From positions 1 through 49,164 of the forward strand of contig JAPORH010000072.1 of NCBI GenBank assembly GCA_026710325.1: a stretch of DNA of 49,164 bases, written 5' to 3'. Under the pieces are notes generated by a model. That model was not told the DNA's origin and ran no database searches. It was given only the letters and a program-made list of their open reading frames with translations. Below are positions 32,889-42,056 of the stretch, in pieces. This DNA is from Litoreibacter sp. GTDB taxonomy: Bacteria > Pseudomonadota > Alphaproteobacteria > Rhodobacterales > Rhodobacteraceae. The position numbers and the translations under genes are program-made. Numbering within the stretch: position 1 is the stretch's first letter; each line of letters starts with the position of its first letter.

Positions 32889-34004
32889 TCAGCGCCTCTC
32901 CAGGTCGATGGCCAGCCGGTCGCGCAGGATTTGGAGCCGCTCATGCGCCTGCGCCAACTCGCTTTGCGAACCGCTGGCAAGGACAGTACCTACCTCGAGC
33001 CGCCGGTATTTGCGCAGCGCGTCAATGCGCGACCGCTGTGCGTCGCTTGCCGTGATCGTCGACGGGTCCAGCTGATCGGTCGCGATGATGGGACGGGTCG
33101 GTGCGGCCTCTGCGTCGGGTGACATGTCCGGCGCATCAGTCGTTGTTTCGTCCTGCGCCAGCTCTGCTGCTTCAGTCGTGACCTCCGGCTCGCTCTCCGC
33201 TTCAGGCGCGTCGATGTCGTCCAGCGGCTCTGTCTGAGCGGCGGTCGCATCGCTCTCGGCTTGGAGCAAATCAGGTGTCGCGTCTTCCGACGCAAAGCTG
33301 TCTTGCGCCGCAGAGGCGTCTGTCTCGGCAACCTGCTCTGTATCTTCAATCAGCGGCGGTTCAGGGTCTGGCGGGCCGGGCAGGGTGGGCGCGCCTTCTG
33401 CCGTGACCTCATCGGCTTCAAGATCTGCCTCGGGATCGGTATCGGTTTCAGCCGATGCCTCGCCCTCAGGAGCGAGGAGGTCGAGCTCGGGCTCTTCGGT
33501 TGCTGCACCCTCCCGGCTGGGCAATTGCACCACATTGTCTGTCTCCGGGATAATTTCGGCCTCTTCGACATGGGTGAAGGGGGCCTCGTCCTCGGGGGGG
33601 CTTGGTGGCGCAGGGGTTTCGAGCGGTTTGGGCGATTGCTCTGCCTCGCGGCGGGCCTCCTGACGGGCTTGTCTGCGAGCACGGCGGGCTTTGCGACGCG
33701 CGGCCGCCTCTTCCTCGGATGGCATATCAAGCGGTGGCGACAGGGCGCTGATGGTTTTGACGCCCTCTTCCTTGATCATCTTTTGCACGCCGCGGATGGT
33801 CAGGCCATCGTCATGCAACAGTTTCTTGATGCCGCCGATCAATTCCATATCGGCCGGGCGGTAATAGCGCCGCCCGCCGGCGCGTTTGACGGGTTTGATC
33901 TGTGGAAATTTGCTTTCCCAGAACCGCAGCACATGGGCTGGGACATCCAACCAATTGGCCACTTCAGAAATGGTTCTGAACGCGTCGCGCGCCTTTTCTG
34001 CCAT
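32889..34004 (-). CDS. MerR-family regulator with a long acidic low-complexity tail
   Basis: 371 aa. Residues about 9-77 are a MerR winged helix ([40 protein letters not shown]). A basic helical stretch ([20 protein letters not shown]) follows, then ~200 residues dominated by Glu/Asp/Ala/Pro/Thr, and a helical C-terminus ([20 protein letters not shown]) that could dimerise. No metal-binding Cys signature is visible, so it is not a classic metal sensor. It lies 30 nt downstream of ihfA, an order I recall as common in Rhodobacteraceae. Effector and targets unknown. Confidence 0.85.
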   Translation of the reverse strand: MAEKARDAFRTISEVANWLDVPAHVLRFWESKFPQIKPVKRAGGRRYYRPADMELIGGIKKLLHDDGLTIRGVQKMIKEEGVKTISALSPPLDMPSEEEAAARRKARRARRQARQEARREAEQSPKPLETPAPPSPPEDEAPFTHVEEAEIIPETDNVVQLPSREGAATEEPELDLLAPEGEASAETDTDPEADLEADEVTAEGAPTLPGPPDPEPPLIEDTEQVAETDASAAQDSFASEDATPDLLQAESDATAAQTEPLDDIDAPEAESEPEVTTEAAELAQDETTTDAPDMSPDAEAAPTRPIIATDQLDPSTITASDAQRSRIDALRKYRRLEVGTVLASGSQSELAQAHERLQILRDRLAIDLERR

Positions 34005-34034
34005 GACCCTCTTACTCCTCGCTTAACGCGATGT

Positions 34035-34337
34035 TCAGGATTTATTGCCTTCGGCGACCCGGTCTTTCATCAGATGGGAGGGGCGGAAGGTGAGCACCCG
34101 GCGGGGGTGGATCGGCACCTCTTCCCCGGTCTTTGGGTTGCGCCCGATCCGGGCGGATTTTTCACGGACGCTGAACGTCCCGAAGGAGGAGATTTTGACC
34201 TGCTCCCCGCGCACCAACGCATCCGACATATGCTGCAAAACACTCTCAACCAGATCAGCGGATTCATTGCGTGACAAGCCGACCTCTCGAAACACCGCTT
34301 CGCTTAAATCCATACGCGTCAATGTCTTGCCAGCCAT
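34035..34337 (-). CDS. ihfA: Integration host factor subunit alpha
   Basis: 100-aa DNA-bending protein of the HU/IHF family: [60 protein letters not shown]. The RNPKTG beta-arm with the intercalating Pro is present. Forms a heterodimer with IhfB for nucleoid organisation, recombination and promoter activation. The start at 34337 is the family start; the 34 residues upstream in frame (to 34439) are not IHF-like. It is 123 nt downstream of fabH. Confidence 0.95.
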   Translation of the reverse strand: MAGKTLTRMDLSEAVFREVGLSRNESADLVESVLQHMSDALVRGEQVKISSFGTFSVREKSARIGRNPKTGEEVPIHPRRVLTFRPSHLMKDRVAEGNKS

Positions 34338-34460
34338 ACTGTCCCCCAGCCGTAAAGTGTCCTCATAATTGAGGCACGATACGTGCGGGACAAATTCAGA
34401 GTCAATATCACCGGCTTGTAACATAGTGTTAAAGCGCAAGTTTGGGCCGCTCAGGCTGGT

Positions 34461-35432
34461 TTAAAGGCGCAAAACCACCGCGCCCCAGGCCAAACCACCG
34501 CCGATGGCCTCCATCACAAGGACTTGGCCGGGTGCGAATTTGCCCTCAGATTTCGCAACAGAGAGGGCAAGGGGAATCGATGCGGCAGAGGTGTTGCCAT
34601 GGTCTTGCACGGTCATGACGACCCGGCTCATTGGTACGCCCATTTTCTGGGCGGTCCGGGTGATGATGCGCGCATTGGCCTGGTGGGGCACGATCCAATC
34701 CACGTCACTCGCCTCGAGCCCGGCTTTCTCCAGCGCGGTCTCAGCCGTTTGAGCAAGTTTTTCGACGGCGTGGCGGAACACTTCTTTTCCTTGCATCACC
34801 AAGACGCCCGAGCTTTGCGTCGAGGATACCCCGCCATCGACATAAAGGATGTCACGGAACCGCCCGTCGCTGTTGAGATCGGTGGCCAGGATGCCCGCAT
34901 CGGCATTGGTGCCTTTCCTCTCCTGCGCTTCCAAGATCACCGCGCCCGCACCGTCACCAAAAAGGACGCAGGTCGTCCGGTCCTCCCAATTCATGATGCG
35001 GGAGAAGGTCTCCGCCCCGATCACCAGAACGCGGGAGGCTTGGCCTGAGACTATGAAGGCATCGGCCGTCGACATCGCGTAGACGAACCCTGCGCAGACC
35101 GCCTGCACATCCAACGCAAAACCGGCTGTGCCAAGCGCCCCTTGCACGAGGGTCGCCACAGAAGGGAAGGTTGTGTCTGGCGTCGATGTTGCGACGATCA
35201 CGGCATCGATACCGCTTGCCGCAACGCCCGCATCGGAAAGCGCTGCTTCAGCCGCCTTGATCGCGAGATGTGAAGTCAGTTCCCCGTCAGCCGCAAAATG
35301 GCGGCGTTCGATCCCAGAGCGCGTTTTGATCCATTCATCGCTTGTTTCTACGATGGTTTCCATCTCGGCATTGGGCACGATACGGGCGGGCAGGTAGTGG
35401 CCGATGCCACGCAAAACAGCTCTGCGGGTCAT
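34461..35432 (-). CDS. fabH: 3-Oxoacyl-ACP synthase III
   Basis: 323-aa initiating condensing enzyme of type II fatty-acid synthesis (acetyl-CoA + malonyl-ACP). The catalytic triad is visible: Cys113 in DVQAVCAGFVYAM, His in WIVPHQANARII, Asn in DHGNTSAASIPLAL; the C-terminus ends IGGGLAWGAVVLRL. Coupled to plsX by a 4-nt overlap. Confidence 0.97.
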   Translation of the reverse strand: MTRRAVLRGIGHYLPARIVPNAEMETIVETSDEWIKTRSGIERRHFAADGELTSHLAIKAAEAALSDAGVAASGIDAVIVATSTPDTTFPSVATLVQGALGTAGFALDVQAVCAGFVYAMSTADAFIVSGQASRVLVIGAETFSRIMNWEDRTTCVLFGDGAGAVILEAQERKGTNADAGILATDLNSDGRFRDILYVDGGVSSTQSSGVLVMQGKEVFRHAVEKLAQTAETALEKAGLEASDVDWIVPHQANARIITRTAQKMGVPMSRVVMTVQDHGNTSAASIPLALSVAKSEGKFAPGQVLVMEAIGGGLAWGAVVLRL

Positions 35433-36526
35433 GAGATTTCCGTCGTTGAGTGGTCCCCAGTCGGATCATCATGGTCCGGACTTGCTGCACCTTGGCCCGG
35501 CGTGACATTGGATGCAACCCGGGCCGCCAGTTTCTCGGCGAAACCCGTTTGGGCCAGCTTGAAGCCCAGCTTGATCGCCGCTGAGACGCCGGTGGCGTCG
35601 GCTGAGCCGTGGCTTTTGACGACGGTCCCGTTGAGCCCCAGAAACACGCCGCCATTGACCCGGCGTGGGTCGATCCGCTTGGACAATCGCCGTAGCGACG
35701 TCAAGGCTAGGAGCGCCGCAATGCGCGACAACGGGGTGTATTTGAAGGCTTCACGCAGGAACTCGGAGATGAGCGACGCTGTCCCCTCCGCCGTTTTCAA
35801 TGCGACATTTCCGGTGAACCCATCCGTCACGATGACGTCGACTCGGTCGGACGGGATGTCGACCCCTTCGACAAAGCCTACATAGTCAAACGCGTTGGCA
35901 TCGGCCGCTGAGGAAATGATGTCATTGGCGACTTTCAACTCGGCGCGGCCTTTGTGCTCCTCGGTGCCGACATTCAATAGGCCCACGCGTGGCCGGTCGA
36001 GCCCGAAGCCGTTGCGCGCGTAGGACATGCCCATCAATGCATATTGCAGCAGGTCGTCCTGGTCGGCGCGGATGTCAGCGCCCACGTCGAGCATGATGTT
36101 GAACCCGGTCTCATTGCGCGAGGGCCAGAGGCAGGCGATGGCAGGGCGGTTGACGCCTTCCATCTTGCGCAGCCGGATCATTGAGATTGCCATCAGCGCG
36201 CCCGTGTTGCCGCAAGACACACAAACATCCGCCTCTCCGGCGCGTACGCTTTCCACAGCCGACCACATAGAGGTCTTTTTGCCGTGCCGCATCACGTGGG
36301 ACGGCTTGGCATCCATCGATACCACGTCGCTCGCATCGCGCAGCTCGCATTGCGCATCGAGTTTTCGTTTGGAGATCAGCGGAGAAAGCTCGGCGCGTGG
36401 GCCGTGCACGATGAACCGAATATCGGGGTTCTTGGCCGCCGATTTGGCGATGCCGGCGACAACGGTCGCCGGGCCGCGATCGCCGCCCATGGCGTCGATC
36501 GAAATAACTGTCTTGGTTGTGCCCAA
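35429..36526 (-). CDS. plsX: Phosphate acyltransferase PlsX
   Basis: 365-aa peripheral enzyme converting acyl-ACP to acyl-phosphate for phospholipid synthesis. Family blocks: VISIDAMGGDRGPATVVAGI, MDAKPSHVMRHGKKTSMW, VSCGNTGALMA, GFTGNVALKTAEG and the late NGTVVKSHGSADA. The last ~25 residues are polar and probably disordered. 58 nt downstream of rpmF and coupled to fabH, forming the classical rpmF-plsX-fabH unit that links ribosome and membrane synthesis. Confidence 0.97.
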   Translation of the reverse strand: MGTTKTVISIDAMGGDRGPATVVAGIAKSAAKNPDIRFIVHGPRAELSPLISKRKLDAQCELRDASDVVSMDAKPSHVMRHGKKTSMWSAVESVRAGEADVCVSCGNTGALMAISMIRLRKMEGVNRPAIACLWPSRNETGFNIMLDVGADIRADQDDLLQYALMGMSYARNGFGLDRPRVGLLNVGTEEHKGRAELKVANDIISSAADANAFDYVGFVEGVDIPSDRVDVIVTDGFTGNVALKTAEGTASLISEFLREAFKYTPLSRIAALLALTSLRRLSKRIDPRRVNGGVFLGLNGTVVKSHGSADATGVSAAIKLGFKLAQTGFAEKLAARVASNVTPGQGAASPDHDDPTGDHSTTEIS

Positions 36527-36584
36527 TGGACTGCCTGCCTGACCTAGAAGCCAATACCCTTACGGTCTTTGAGGCAAATTAGCC

Positions 36585-36791
36585 TTAGGCGGCGTCTTCG
36601 TCCAGTTCGACTTCGTCGACCATGGCAACAACTTCGCGATCGTCATAGTAGCCGCAGGCGCCGCAGACATGGTGAGGGCGTTTCAGCTCGCCGCAATTTG
36701 GGCACTCATCGCGCGTGCTGGCGACAAGTGCGTCGTGAGCGCGGCGGTTGTTGCGGCGCGACTTGGAAACTTTATTCTGTTGGACAGCCAT
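36585..36791 (-). CDS. rpmF: 50S ribosomal protein L32
   Basis: 68-aa zinc-ribbon type L32: [20 protein letters not shown], then four cysteines in [20 protein letters not shown]. The C-terminus is acidic ([11 protein letters not shown]). Its usual upstream partner yceD (DUF177) is about 4.1 kb upstream at 40886, with a GGDEF-EAL gene and a kinase gene between. The 174 nt before the start likely carry its own promoter. Confidence 0.97.
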   Translation of the reverse strand: MAVQQNKVSKSRRNNRRAHDALVASTRDECPNCGELKRPHHVCGACGYYDDREVVAMVDEVELDEDAA

Positions 36792-36965
36792 CGTGTCGTC
36801 CTCGGGTTGGGGGGCGCAATCTGGTTCGCGCCACGCGTTCTAAACTGATGCACCCTCAGGGGCGGTTTGGGCAGTATCTAACGAGTCAAACCGCATGCGT
36901 CCAGACCGTTTTTGGGTGGGAGAGGGCGGTATAGACGGATTCGGCCTCTTTGCAAGCCTTCAATC

Positions 36966-39062
36966 TCAGCGAAGCGCCGTTTTGGACCGGTTTAAGAGCG
37001 GTATTGGATTGAAAGCGGTATCAGCCTTGGGATTATTCTGGAACGCAACAAAAGGGCCCACCTCGCTCGGCGGGATCGGTTCGCTGAAGAAATAGCCCTG
37101 AATGAAGGTGAAGCCGCAGGAGCGTAGGTAATCCAGCTGTTCGGGCGTCTCAACGCCCTCGAGAACAAGGTCAAACTCCATCGCCTGGCTCAGCGCATTC
37201 AGCGCGTCGATGATGGATTGGTCGTCGGGGTTTTCGAGGATGTTGTCGATAAAGGATTTGTCGATTTTGACGATGGTGATCGGTAATTCCTTGAGCTGGG
37301 TGATGGATGAATAGCCGGTGCCAAAATCGTCGAGGGCGATATTGCATCCCGCCTGTCTCAGTCGTTCCAAGTGTTCCAGAAACGCAGGCTTGTCATCACC
37401 AAAGAGGCAGTTTTCTGTGACCTCAACGGTGAGTTGGGAGGGTGATAGCCCGTTTTCCTCGAGCACATTGAGCACTTCTTCCGCCAAATTCGGGCGTTTG
37501 AGGTCCCCATTGGTCGCATTCATTGCGACGCGCTTGAACGGAATGCCCCGCTTTTTCCAATCTGCCATATGCTCCACGACCTGCATGAACATTGTCACGC
37601 CGAGTTTCCCACTTAATTCACCATCCTTGATGGCTTCGGAAAATGCGCTCGGGCCAACCAGGCCGAGTTTTGGATGCTGCCAGCGCGCAAGCGCTTCGAA
37701 CCCTTCGACGCGTCCGGTTTGCGCATGTACGATGGGTTGAAAATACGGGACGATTTCCTGGCGCTTCAAGGCCTTGCGGAAGTCCTCCTTCTGGCTGAGG
37801 CGTTCCTGGAAGATTTCGGTCATCTCCGGGACATAAGCTCTGATTTCGCCGCTGCGGTTGCTCTTGGCGGTGTAGAGCGCGAGGTCTGCCATTTGGACGA
37901 GGTCGGCGGCAACGGTGCCGTCTTGCGGAAAGCGGACAACGCCGCCGCAGATACCGGCAGTGACCTGTTCATCGCCGCTGCCAAGCGGGAATGACAGTTT
38001 CTGCGGCATATCGAGAAGGCCGGTTATGTCCTTCACGTCTTCCGGGACATCAGGCAAAACGATGACGAATTCATCGCCACCAAGCCGCGCCACATAGGCA
38101 TCTTCGGGGCTGTGTTTCAAAAGGACCTGCGCAAAATGGGCCAATAGCGCATCACCCGTGTCGTGGCCGTAAAAGTCATTCACTTCCTTAAAGCCATTGA
38201 GGTCGAACAGAAAAAGCAGCCCAGATCGGCGCGCGGCAATGGCAGCATCCACTATTTTCGGGAAACGCTCCTGAAAGCTGTTTCTGTTGTGAAGCCCCGT
38301 CAAAACATCATGTTTTGCAAGGAAGGCCGCACGCGCATCGGCTTCGCGCGCGGTTTTCATCGAGTGCAGCAATCGCCATAGCGGAAAGCCAATACCAAGT
38401 GCCAGGATCAAGCCGCCCGTGGCCATACCGAAAAAAATCAATGTACTGAACTGTGCGTTCTGGCGCTCCAAATTCACCATAAGCCTGAGAATGTAGGCGG
38501 GTGCGCCATCTGTGAGCACAGTATGATGGATCGCCGCGTAAGTGGACGGCAGCGACGGGGCGTTTTCGCGCAGTATTTCAATCGTACGCGCGTTAGCCAA
38601 CGCCATCGCGTTCAACGCTGCGAGGTCGGTCGGAATGCCACCAAACGTTCTGAATTCGGCGTGATACACATTATGGCTATGAGCCGAGCTATTCTTCTCT
38701 AAATGATGCGCGGGCAGTTTGAAGTTTGGGGAGTTGGCCATTTCGATTGCATCTAGACCAATATGGCAGTCGCATGACACCCCGTAGAGATCGATTTGAA
38801 AGATGTGACCAACGGACAGAACGCTTTCGAACGCGCGAACAACATACCGCCTTTCAATCTCGGAGAGCGGTTGATCGGCTCCATGTCCGGGACGAAACAG
38901 GTTCTGTTTTTCAATCTTGTTCTCGATATAGCGGCCCCAATCCATGCCAAGAACATTGGCCTTGCGTTCCAACGAATGGTTCAGCGCGAACAAGCCTCCC
39001 AGGACGGAGAGCGCAATGGCAAAACCGCCAAGTAAAACAATAAGTAAATAGTGTTTGCGCAC
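36966..39062 (-). CDS. GGDEF-EAL c-di-GMP signalling protein with a periplasmic sensor region
   Basis: 698-aa inner-membrane protein. TM1 at about 5-27 and TM2 at about 207-228 bound a ~180-residue periplasmic sensor with a CDC pair (GVSCDCHIG). A GGDEF domain follows (LAKHDVLTGLHNRNSFQERF; active-site GGDEF 328-332 intact), then an EAL domain (GFEALARWQHP, EAL 456-458; VEVTENCLF; DDFGTGYSS; KIDKSFI; EGVETPEQ). All EAL metal ligands appear kept, so phosphodiesterase activity is likely. The RxxD inhibitory site before GGDEF is degenerate, so product feedback on any cyclase activity is unlikely. It is 120 nt downstream of the kinase gene and lies between rpmF and yceD. Confidence 0.93.
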   Translation of the reverse strand: MRKHYLLIVLLGGFAIALSVLGGLFALNHSLERKANVLGMDWGRYIENKIEKQNLFRPGHGADQPLSEIERRYVVRAFESVLSVGHIFQIDLYGVSCDCHIGLDAIEMANSPNFKLPAHHLEKNSSAHSHNVYHAEFRTFGGIPTDLAALNAMALANARTIEILRENAPSLPSTYAAIHHTVLTDGAPAYILRLMVNLERQNAQFSTLIFFGMATGGLILALGIGFPLWRLLHSMKTAREADARAAFLAKHDVLTGLHNRNSFQERFPKIVDAAIAARRSGLLFLFDLNGFKEVNDFYGHDTGDALLAHFAQVLLKHSPEDAYVARLGGDEFVIVLPDVPEDVKDITGLLDMPQKLSFPLGSGDEQVTAGICGGVVRFPQDGTVAADLVQMADLALYTAKSNRSGEIRAYVPEMTEIFQERLSQKEDFRKALKRQEIVPYFQPIVHAQTGRVEGFEALARWQHPKLGLVGPSAFSEAIKDGELSGKLGVTMFMQVVEHMADWKKRGIPFKRVAMNATNGDLKRPNLAEEVLNVLEENGLSPSQLTVEVTENCLFGDDKPAFLEHLERLRQAGCNIALDDFGTGYSSITQLKELPITIVKIDKSFIDNILENPDDQSIIDALNALSQAMEFDLVLEGVETPEQLDYLRSCGFTFIQGYFFSEPIPPSEVGPFVAFQNNPKADTAFNPIPLLNRSKTALR

Positions 39063-39182
39063 GCGAGGCCCCGTTTAAACAACACCCGATAAAAACGGGT
39101 TTAGCGATCGGTGGTTAAAACCCGATAACGTGCGCTTGCAAAAAATACCTAAGAATTGAAGAAACTGGCCGCAAACGGGGTG

Positions 39183-40694
39183 TCAAACGGCGAGCAGCAC
39201 CGCGCCGAAGCCACATCCACCAATAACGATGGCCGCGACCAGGTATTTGAGAAACAGCCCCAGCGTCAGGCCATCTTGTTGTGGCTCAGGCTCGGCGGTC
39301 ATCTCCAGCGGCTCAGAAGCCGCGGGTGACGTTTCCGGTGCGACAGCGCGGGAGAGCGGACGGTGTTCCGACTGATAGGCCGCCCAATCTTGTGCGCGCT
39401 CATCGCGCAGCCTGCTCTGCTTTTCTTTGGCTTTTTCGACCCAGTTGGTGTCGCTGATCGGTCGTCCGACCCGGTCCACAAGATCGGGGGGCACGCTGGT
39501 CTCAAGTGTTTCGGCCTCTTCAAGGCCCAACAACCTGCTGCGCGCCTTCTCCTCCTGGATCGCGAGCCCTTCGCGGTTGAACTCTTCGACCCATTCCGGC
39601 GGTTTGGATTTTGTGACCGGGCGTGGGGGCGGTGCCGCCTTTGGCTTTTTACCTGCGCTTTTGCGGACTTCTGCGTTTGTGCTTTCAACCAGAGCGGTGA
39701 GTTTTTGCTTCAGTTTGGGATCTGGCAGCACGTTTTGTGGTTGCTGAGGTTTTTGTGTGTCTGCTTCCGGTACTGTCTGGATCATGTCGCGCCAATCGGC
39801 CGCTGTCGCGATCCGCTCGTTTGGCATGATGCTCATGGCTTTGTCGATGGCTTTGAGGAAAACCTCTTCATACCCTTCGATTTGGCCCGTCAAAGGCACG
39901 AACGGGTCGGGCTTTTGGTTGGCAATCTCCATGACCCGCGTTTGGCTGTTCACCGGAGCCTTGCCGCTGATGACATGGTAGAAGGTTGCGGCAAGCGCAT
40001 ATAGGTCGCTGCTTGGCGTTTGGGTGCTGCCGGGCGCATAGAACTCATGCGGCGAGTAGCCGTCCTTCACGACCAACAGCGAGGAGATCGCACGGGTCCG
40101 CCGGCTGGCGTCGCCGCGCGCGGCACCAAAATCGATCAAAACCGGGTTGCCCGATGGCTCGATCATAATGTTGTCGGGTGAGATGTCGCGGTGGAGCAGG
40201 TCGGCCGCATGCACCTGTTCGATCGCGTCGAGCAATTGCAAAAGTGTAGCCTTTACCCATTTTGGCGAAAACCCGTCCTTTTGCGCGACAATCAGGTTAA
40301 ACAGGTCGGTGCCGTCGAGCAGGTCTAGCGCCATATAGGCGGTGTTATTCTCTTCAAATGCGCTGTGCACACCCACGATTGTCGGGTGGCGCAGCTTGGC
40401 CAGCGCGCGGGCCTCGCTCATGAACATTTGAACGATGGAACGGACTTGGCTGTCCTTTTCCGCAGATCTGAGCCCAACTGATCGTCCATCAGGCCCACGG
40501 GTGCAGAAGTCGTCCGGGAAGCACTCTTTGATCACCACGGGACGTCCGAGCACATTGTCAGTCGCCTTATACGTAATACCAAAGCCACCTGCGCCCAAAG
40601 CGCCGGTTATTGTGAACAGGCCACCTGCCAGCTCTGTGCCATCCGGCAGACCGGGGTGGCTGGCGACTTGAATGTCTGACGCGGCTGCGGTCAT
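39183..40694 (-). CDS. Tail-anchored Ser/Thr protein kinase
   Basis: 503 aa. Hanks-type kinase domain, about 25-300: glycine loop GALGAGGFGITYKA, Lys56 in VVIKECFP, catalytic loop LLHRDISPDNIMI (HRD 168-170, Asn175), DFGAAR at 188-193. A long Pro/Lys-rich cytoplasmic linker follows, then a single C-terminal membrane helix (about 478-501, FLKYLVAAIVIGGCGFGAVL), so the kinase faces the cytoplasm. No periplasmic sensor domain exists. The start at 40694 is chosen; ATG 40748 would add 18 residues. All catalytic residues are intact. No phosphatase gene is adjacent. It precedes the GGDEF-EAL gene. Confidence 0.92.
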   Translation of the reverse strand: MTAAASDIQVASHPGLPDGTELAGGLFTITGALGAGGFGITYKATDNVLGRPVVIKECFPDDFCTRGPDGRSVGLRSAEKDSQVRSIVQMFMSEARALAKLRHPTIVGVHSAFEENNTAYMALDLLDGTDLFNLIVAQKDGFSPKWVKATLLQLLDAIEQVHAADLLHRDISPDNIMIEPSGNPVLIDFGAARGDASRRTRAISSLLVVKDGYSPHEFYAPGSTQTPSSDLYALAATFYHVISGKAPVNSQTRVMEIANQKPDPFVPLTGQIEGYEEVFLKAIDKAMSIMPNERIATAADWRDMIQTVPEADTQKPQQPQNVLPDPKLKQKLTALVESTNAEVRKSAGKKPKAAPPPRPVTKSKPPEWVEEFNREGLAIQEEKARSRLLGLEEAETLETSVPPDLVDRVGRPISDTNWVEKAKEKQSRLRDERAQDWAAYQSEHRPLSRAVAPETSPAASEPLEMTAEPEPQQDGLTLGLFLKYLVAAIVIGGCGFGAVLLAV

Positions 40695-40885
40695 TCCTTT
40701 TGTCCCACTTGCTTCCCCAATTCGGGATGCTTCCAGCCCAATCCACATCAAATTGTGTCTTTTTTGAGATGAATTCGCGTAAAATGCGCGGAAAACCCCG
40801 AAATCGGAACAAAATGCAAAAAAAGTGAAGGCACCTGCTGTTTCTCTGAGCGTTCACCCTCTCGATCGCCCGTTAAGACCGACGT

Positions 40886-41428
40886 TTAACCATCGCCTTT
40901 GTCGAGCTTTTTTTTGAGATCTGCGAGGCCTGCAAAGGGTTTGACTGTATCCTCGTTCAGCGGCTCGACGCCGGGTTCGGCATGCACCAACGCCCCGAGC
41001 GCAGCACCATCTTCTCTCGGATAGGCCGGGATCGCAAGCGACAGCGCCTCGGTGATCGCGGCCATTGTGTCGATCTCTGCGCCAAGCTGCTCCGAGCTGT
41101 CATCTTCAGGCATCTCGATTTCAGCTTCCGTCGGCTCATGCCAATCGGCAATGTAGTGACGCAGCACAGGCTCTTCGATGCGTGTTGTGACCGGCTCAAG
41201 CGTGATGACGCAGGGCTGCACAACAGTGGCCCCCAGATGGCCGGTCAACGTCCAGTCGCTTTTGCCCGCTATGCGCAATGCGCCTTTGAACGACAGCTTG
41301 CGCAAATGGTCGACGCCCAGCTCGGTCGCCAAAGCGCGGCGCAACTCTGGAGGTGCGGCAAAGTTGATCTCGGTGTCGCGCTTTTGCGGCAAGTCGGCCA
41401 CGCGAAAAGGGAGGAGGGTGTCAGACAT
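40886..41428 (-). CDS. yceD: YceD-family (DUF177) protein
   Basis: 180-aa DUF177 protein (MSDTLLPFRVADLPQKRDTE; middle ALRIAGKSDWTLTGHLGATV; VVQPCVITLEPVTTRI with the conserved Cys; acidic C-terminus). YceD is normally encoded directly upstream of rpmF and is linked to 23S rRNA metabolism or ribosome assembly in several bacteria. Here two signalling genes separate them. Start 41428; ATG 41449 would add 7 residues. Divergent from the BamE-like gene. Confidence 0.88.
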   Translation of the reverse strand: MSDTLLPFRVADLPQKRDTEINFAAPPELRRALATELGVDHLRKLSFKGALRIAGKSDWTLTGHLGATVVQPCVITLEPVTTRIEEPVLRHYIADWHEPTEAEIEMPEDDSSEQLGAEIDTMAAITEALSLAIPAYPREDGAALGALVHAEPGVEPLNEDTVKPFAGLADLKKKLDKGDG

Positions 41429-41519
41429 ATCTTTCAGGCGGTTCTGCATCTTCTTGAACAGGGTCGCGTCCTTCTGTAAGCCTAAGCCGAGCTAAAGAGC
41501 AAGGTGTGAGGCGGCGAGT

Positions 41520-41990
41520 ATGGTGCGTTCGGGCAATCAGTGGCGAACAAAGATGCGCATGCTGTGCTTGGGCGTTGTGTTTATGTCTTTGTGCGCCTGC
41601 TCGGAGGTGATCCGGCAGCACGGCTACATCCCTCCGCAGGAAGACCTTGAGGCGCTGCTCGTCGGTGTTGATACGATTGATAGCGTCGAGGCGGCTGTTG
41701 GGCGACCCGCGACGTCCGGGGTGTTGCGCGACGACGCGTGGTATTACGTCGGCTCACGCATACGCCATTATGGCGCGCGCAAACCCGAAGAGATAGAACG
41801 TCAGGTGCTGGCCATTTCCTTTGCCGATGATGGGGTGGTAGAAAATATCGAGCGCTTCGGCCTTGAGCGTGGGCAGGTCGTTGTGCTGTCTCGTCGCGTG
41901 ACCGAGACGACAGTCCGTGATGTCACCTTCATCCGGCAAATCATCCGCAACTTTGGCCGTATTGACTTGGGCGAAGCGCTCGGCGGTTGA
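41520..41990 (+). CDS. BamE/SmpA-OmlA-type outer-membrane lipoprotein
   Basis: 156 aa. The signal peptide has a basic n-region, a hydrophobic core MLCLGVVFMSL and lipobox LCAC. The mature part matches the SmpA/OmlA fold: GYIPPQEDLEALLVGVDTID, VEAAVGRPATSG, DAWYYVGSRIRHYG. BamE is the small lipoprotein of the outer-membrane beta-barrel assembly machine. GAGG lies 8 nt before the ATG at 41520; ATG 41553 gives a shorter but still good signal. Divergent from yceD, an order I recall in relatives. Confidence 0.85.
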   Translation: MVRSGNQWRTKMRMLCLGVVFMSLCACSEVIRQHGYIPPQEDLEALLVGVDTIDSVEAAVGRPATSGVLRDDAWYYVGSRIRHYGARKPEEIERQVLAISFADDGVVENIERFGLERGQVVVLSRRVTETTVRDVTFIRQIIRNFGRIDLGEALGG

Positions 41991-41998
41991 TCGGGGGC

Positions 41999-42047
41999 GC
42001 ATTTTCTTGTCGAAGAAAATGCAGAAAACTCTTCTTTAAGAGTTTTC
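41999..42047. terminator. Tandem perfect hairpins between convergent genes
   Basis: Hairpin 1: GCATTTTCTT / AAGAAAATGC (41999-42008, 42013-42022). Hairpin 2: GAAAACTCTT / AAGAGTTTTC (42024-42033, 42038-42047). Both have 10-bp perfect stems and 4-nt loops, separated by one base, midway between the BamE-like stop (41990) and the msrB stop (42057). Probably a bidirectional terminator, with stems rich in A-T tracts. Confidence 0.7.
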
Positions 42048-42056
42048 GTCAGACCT

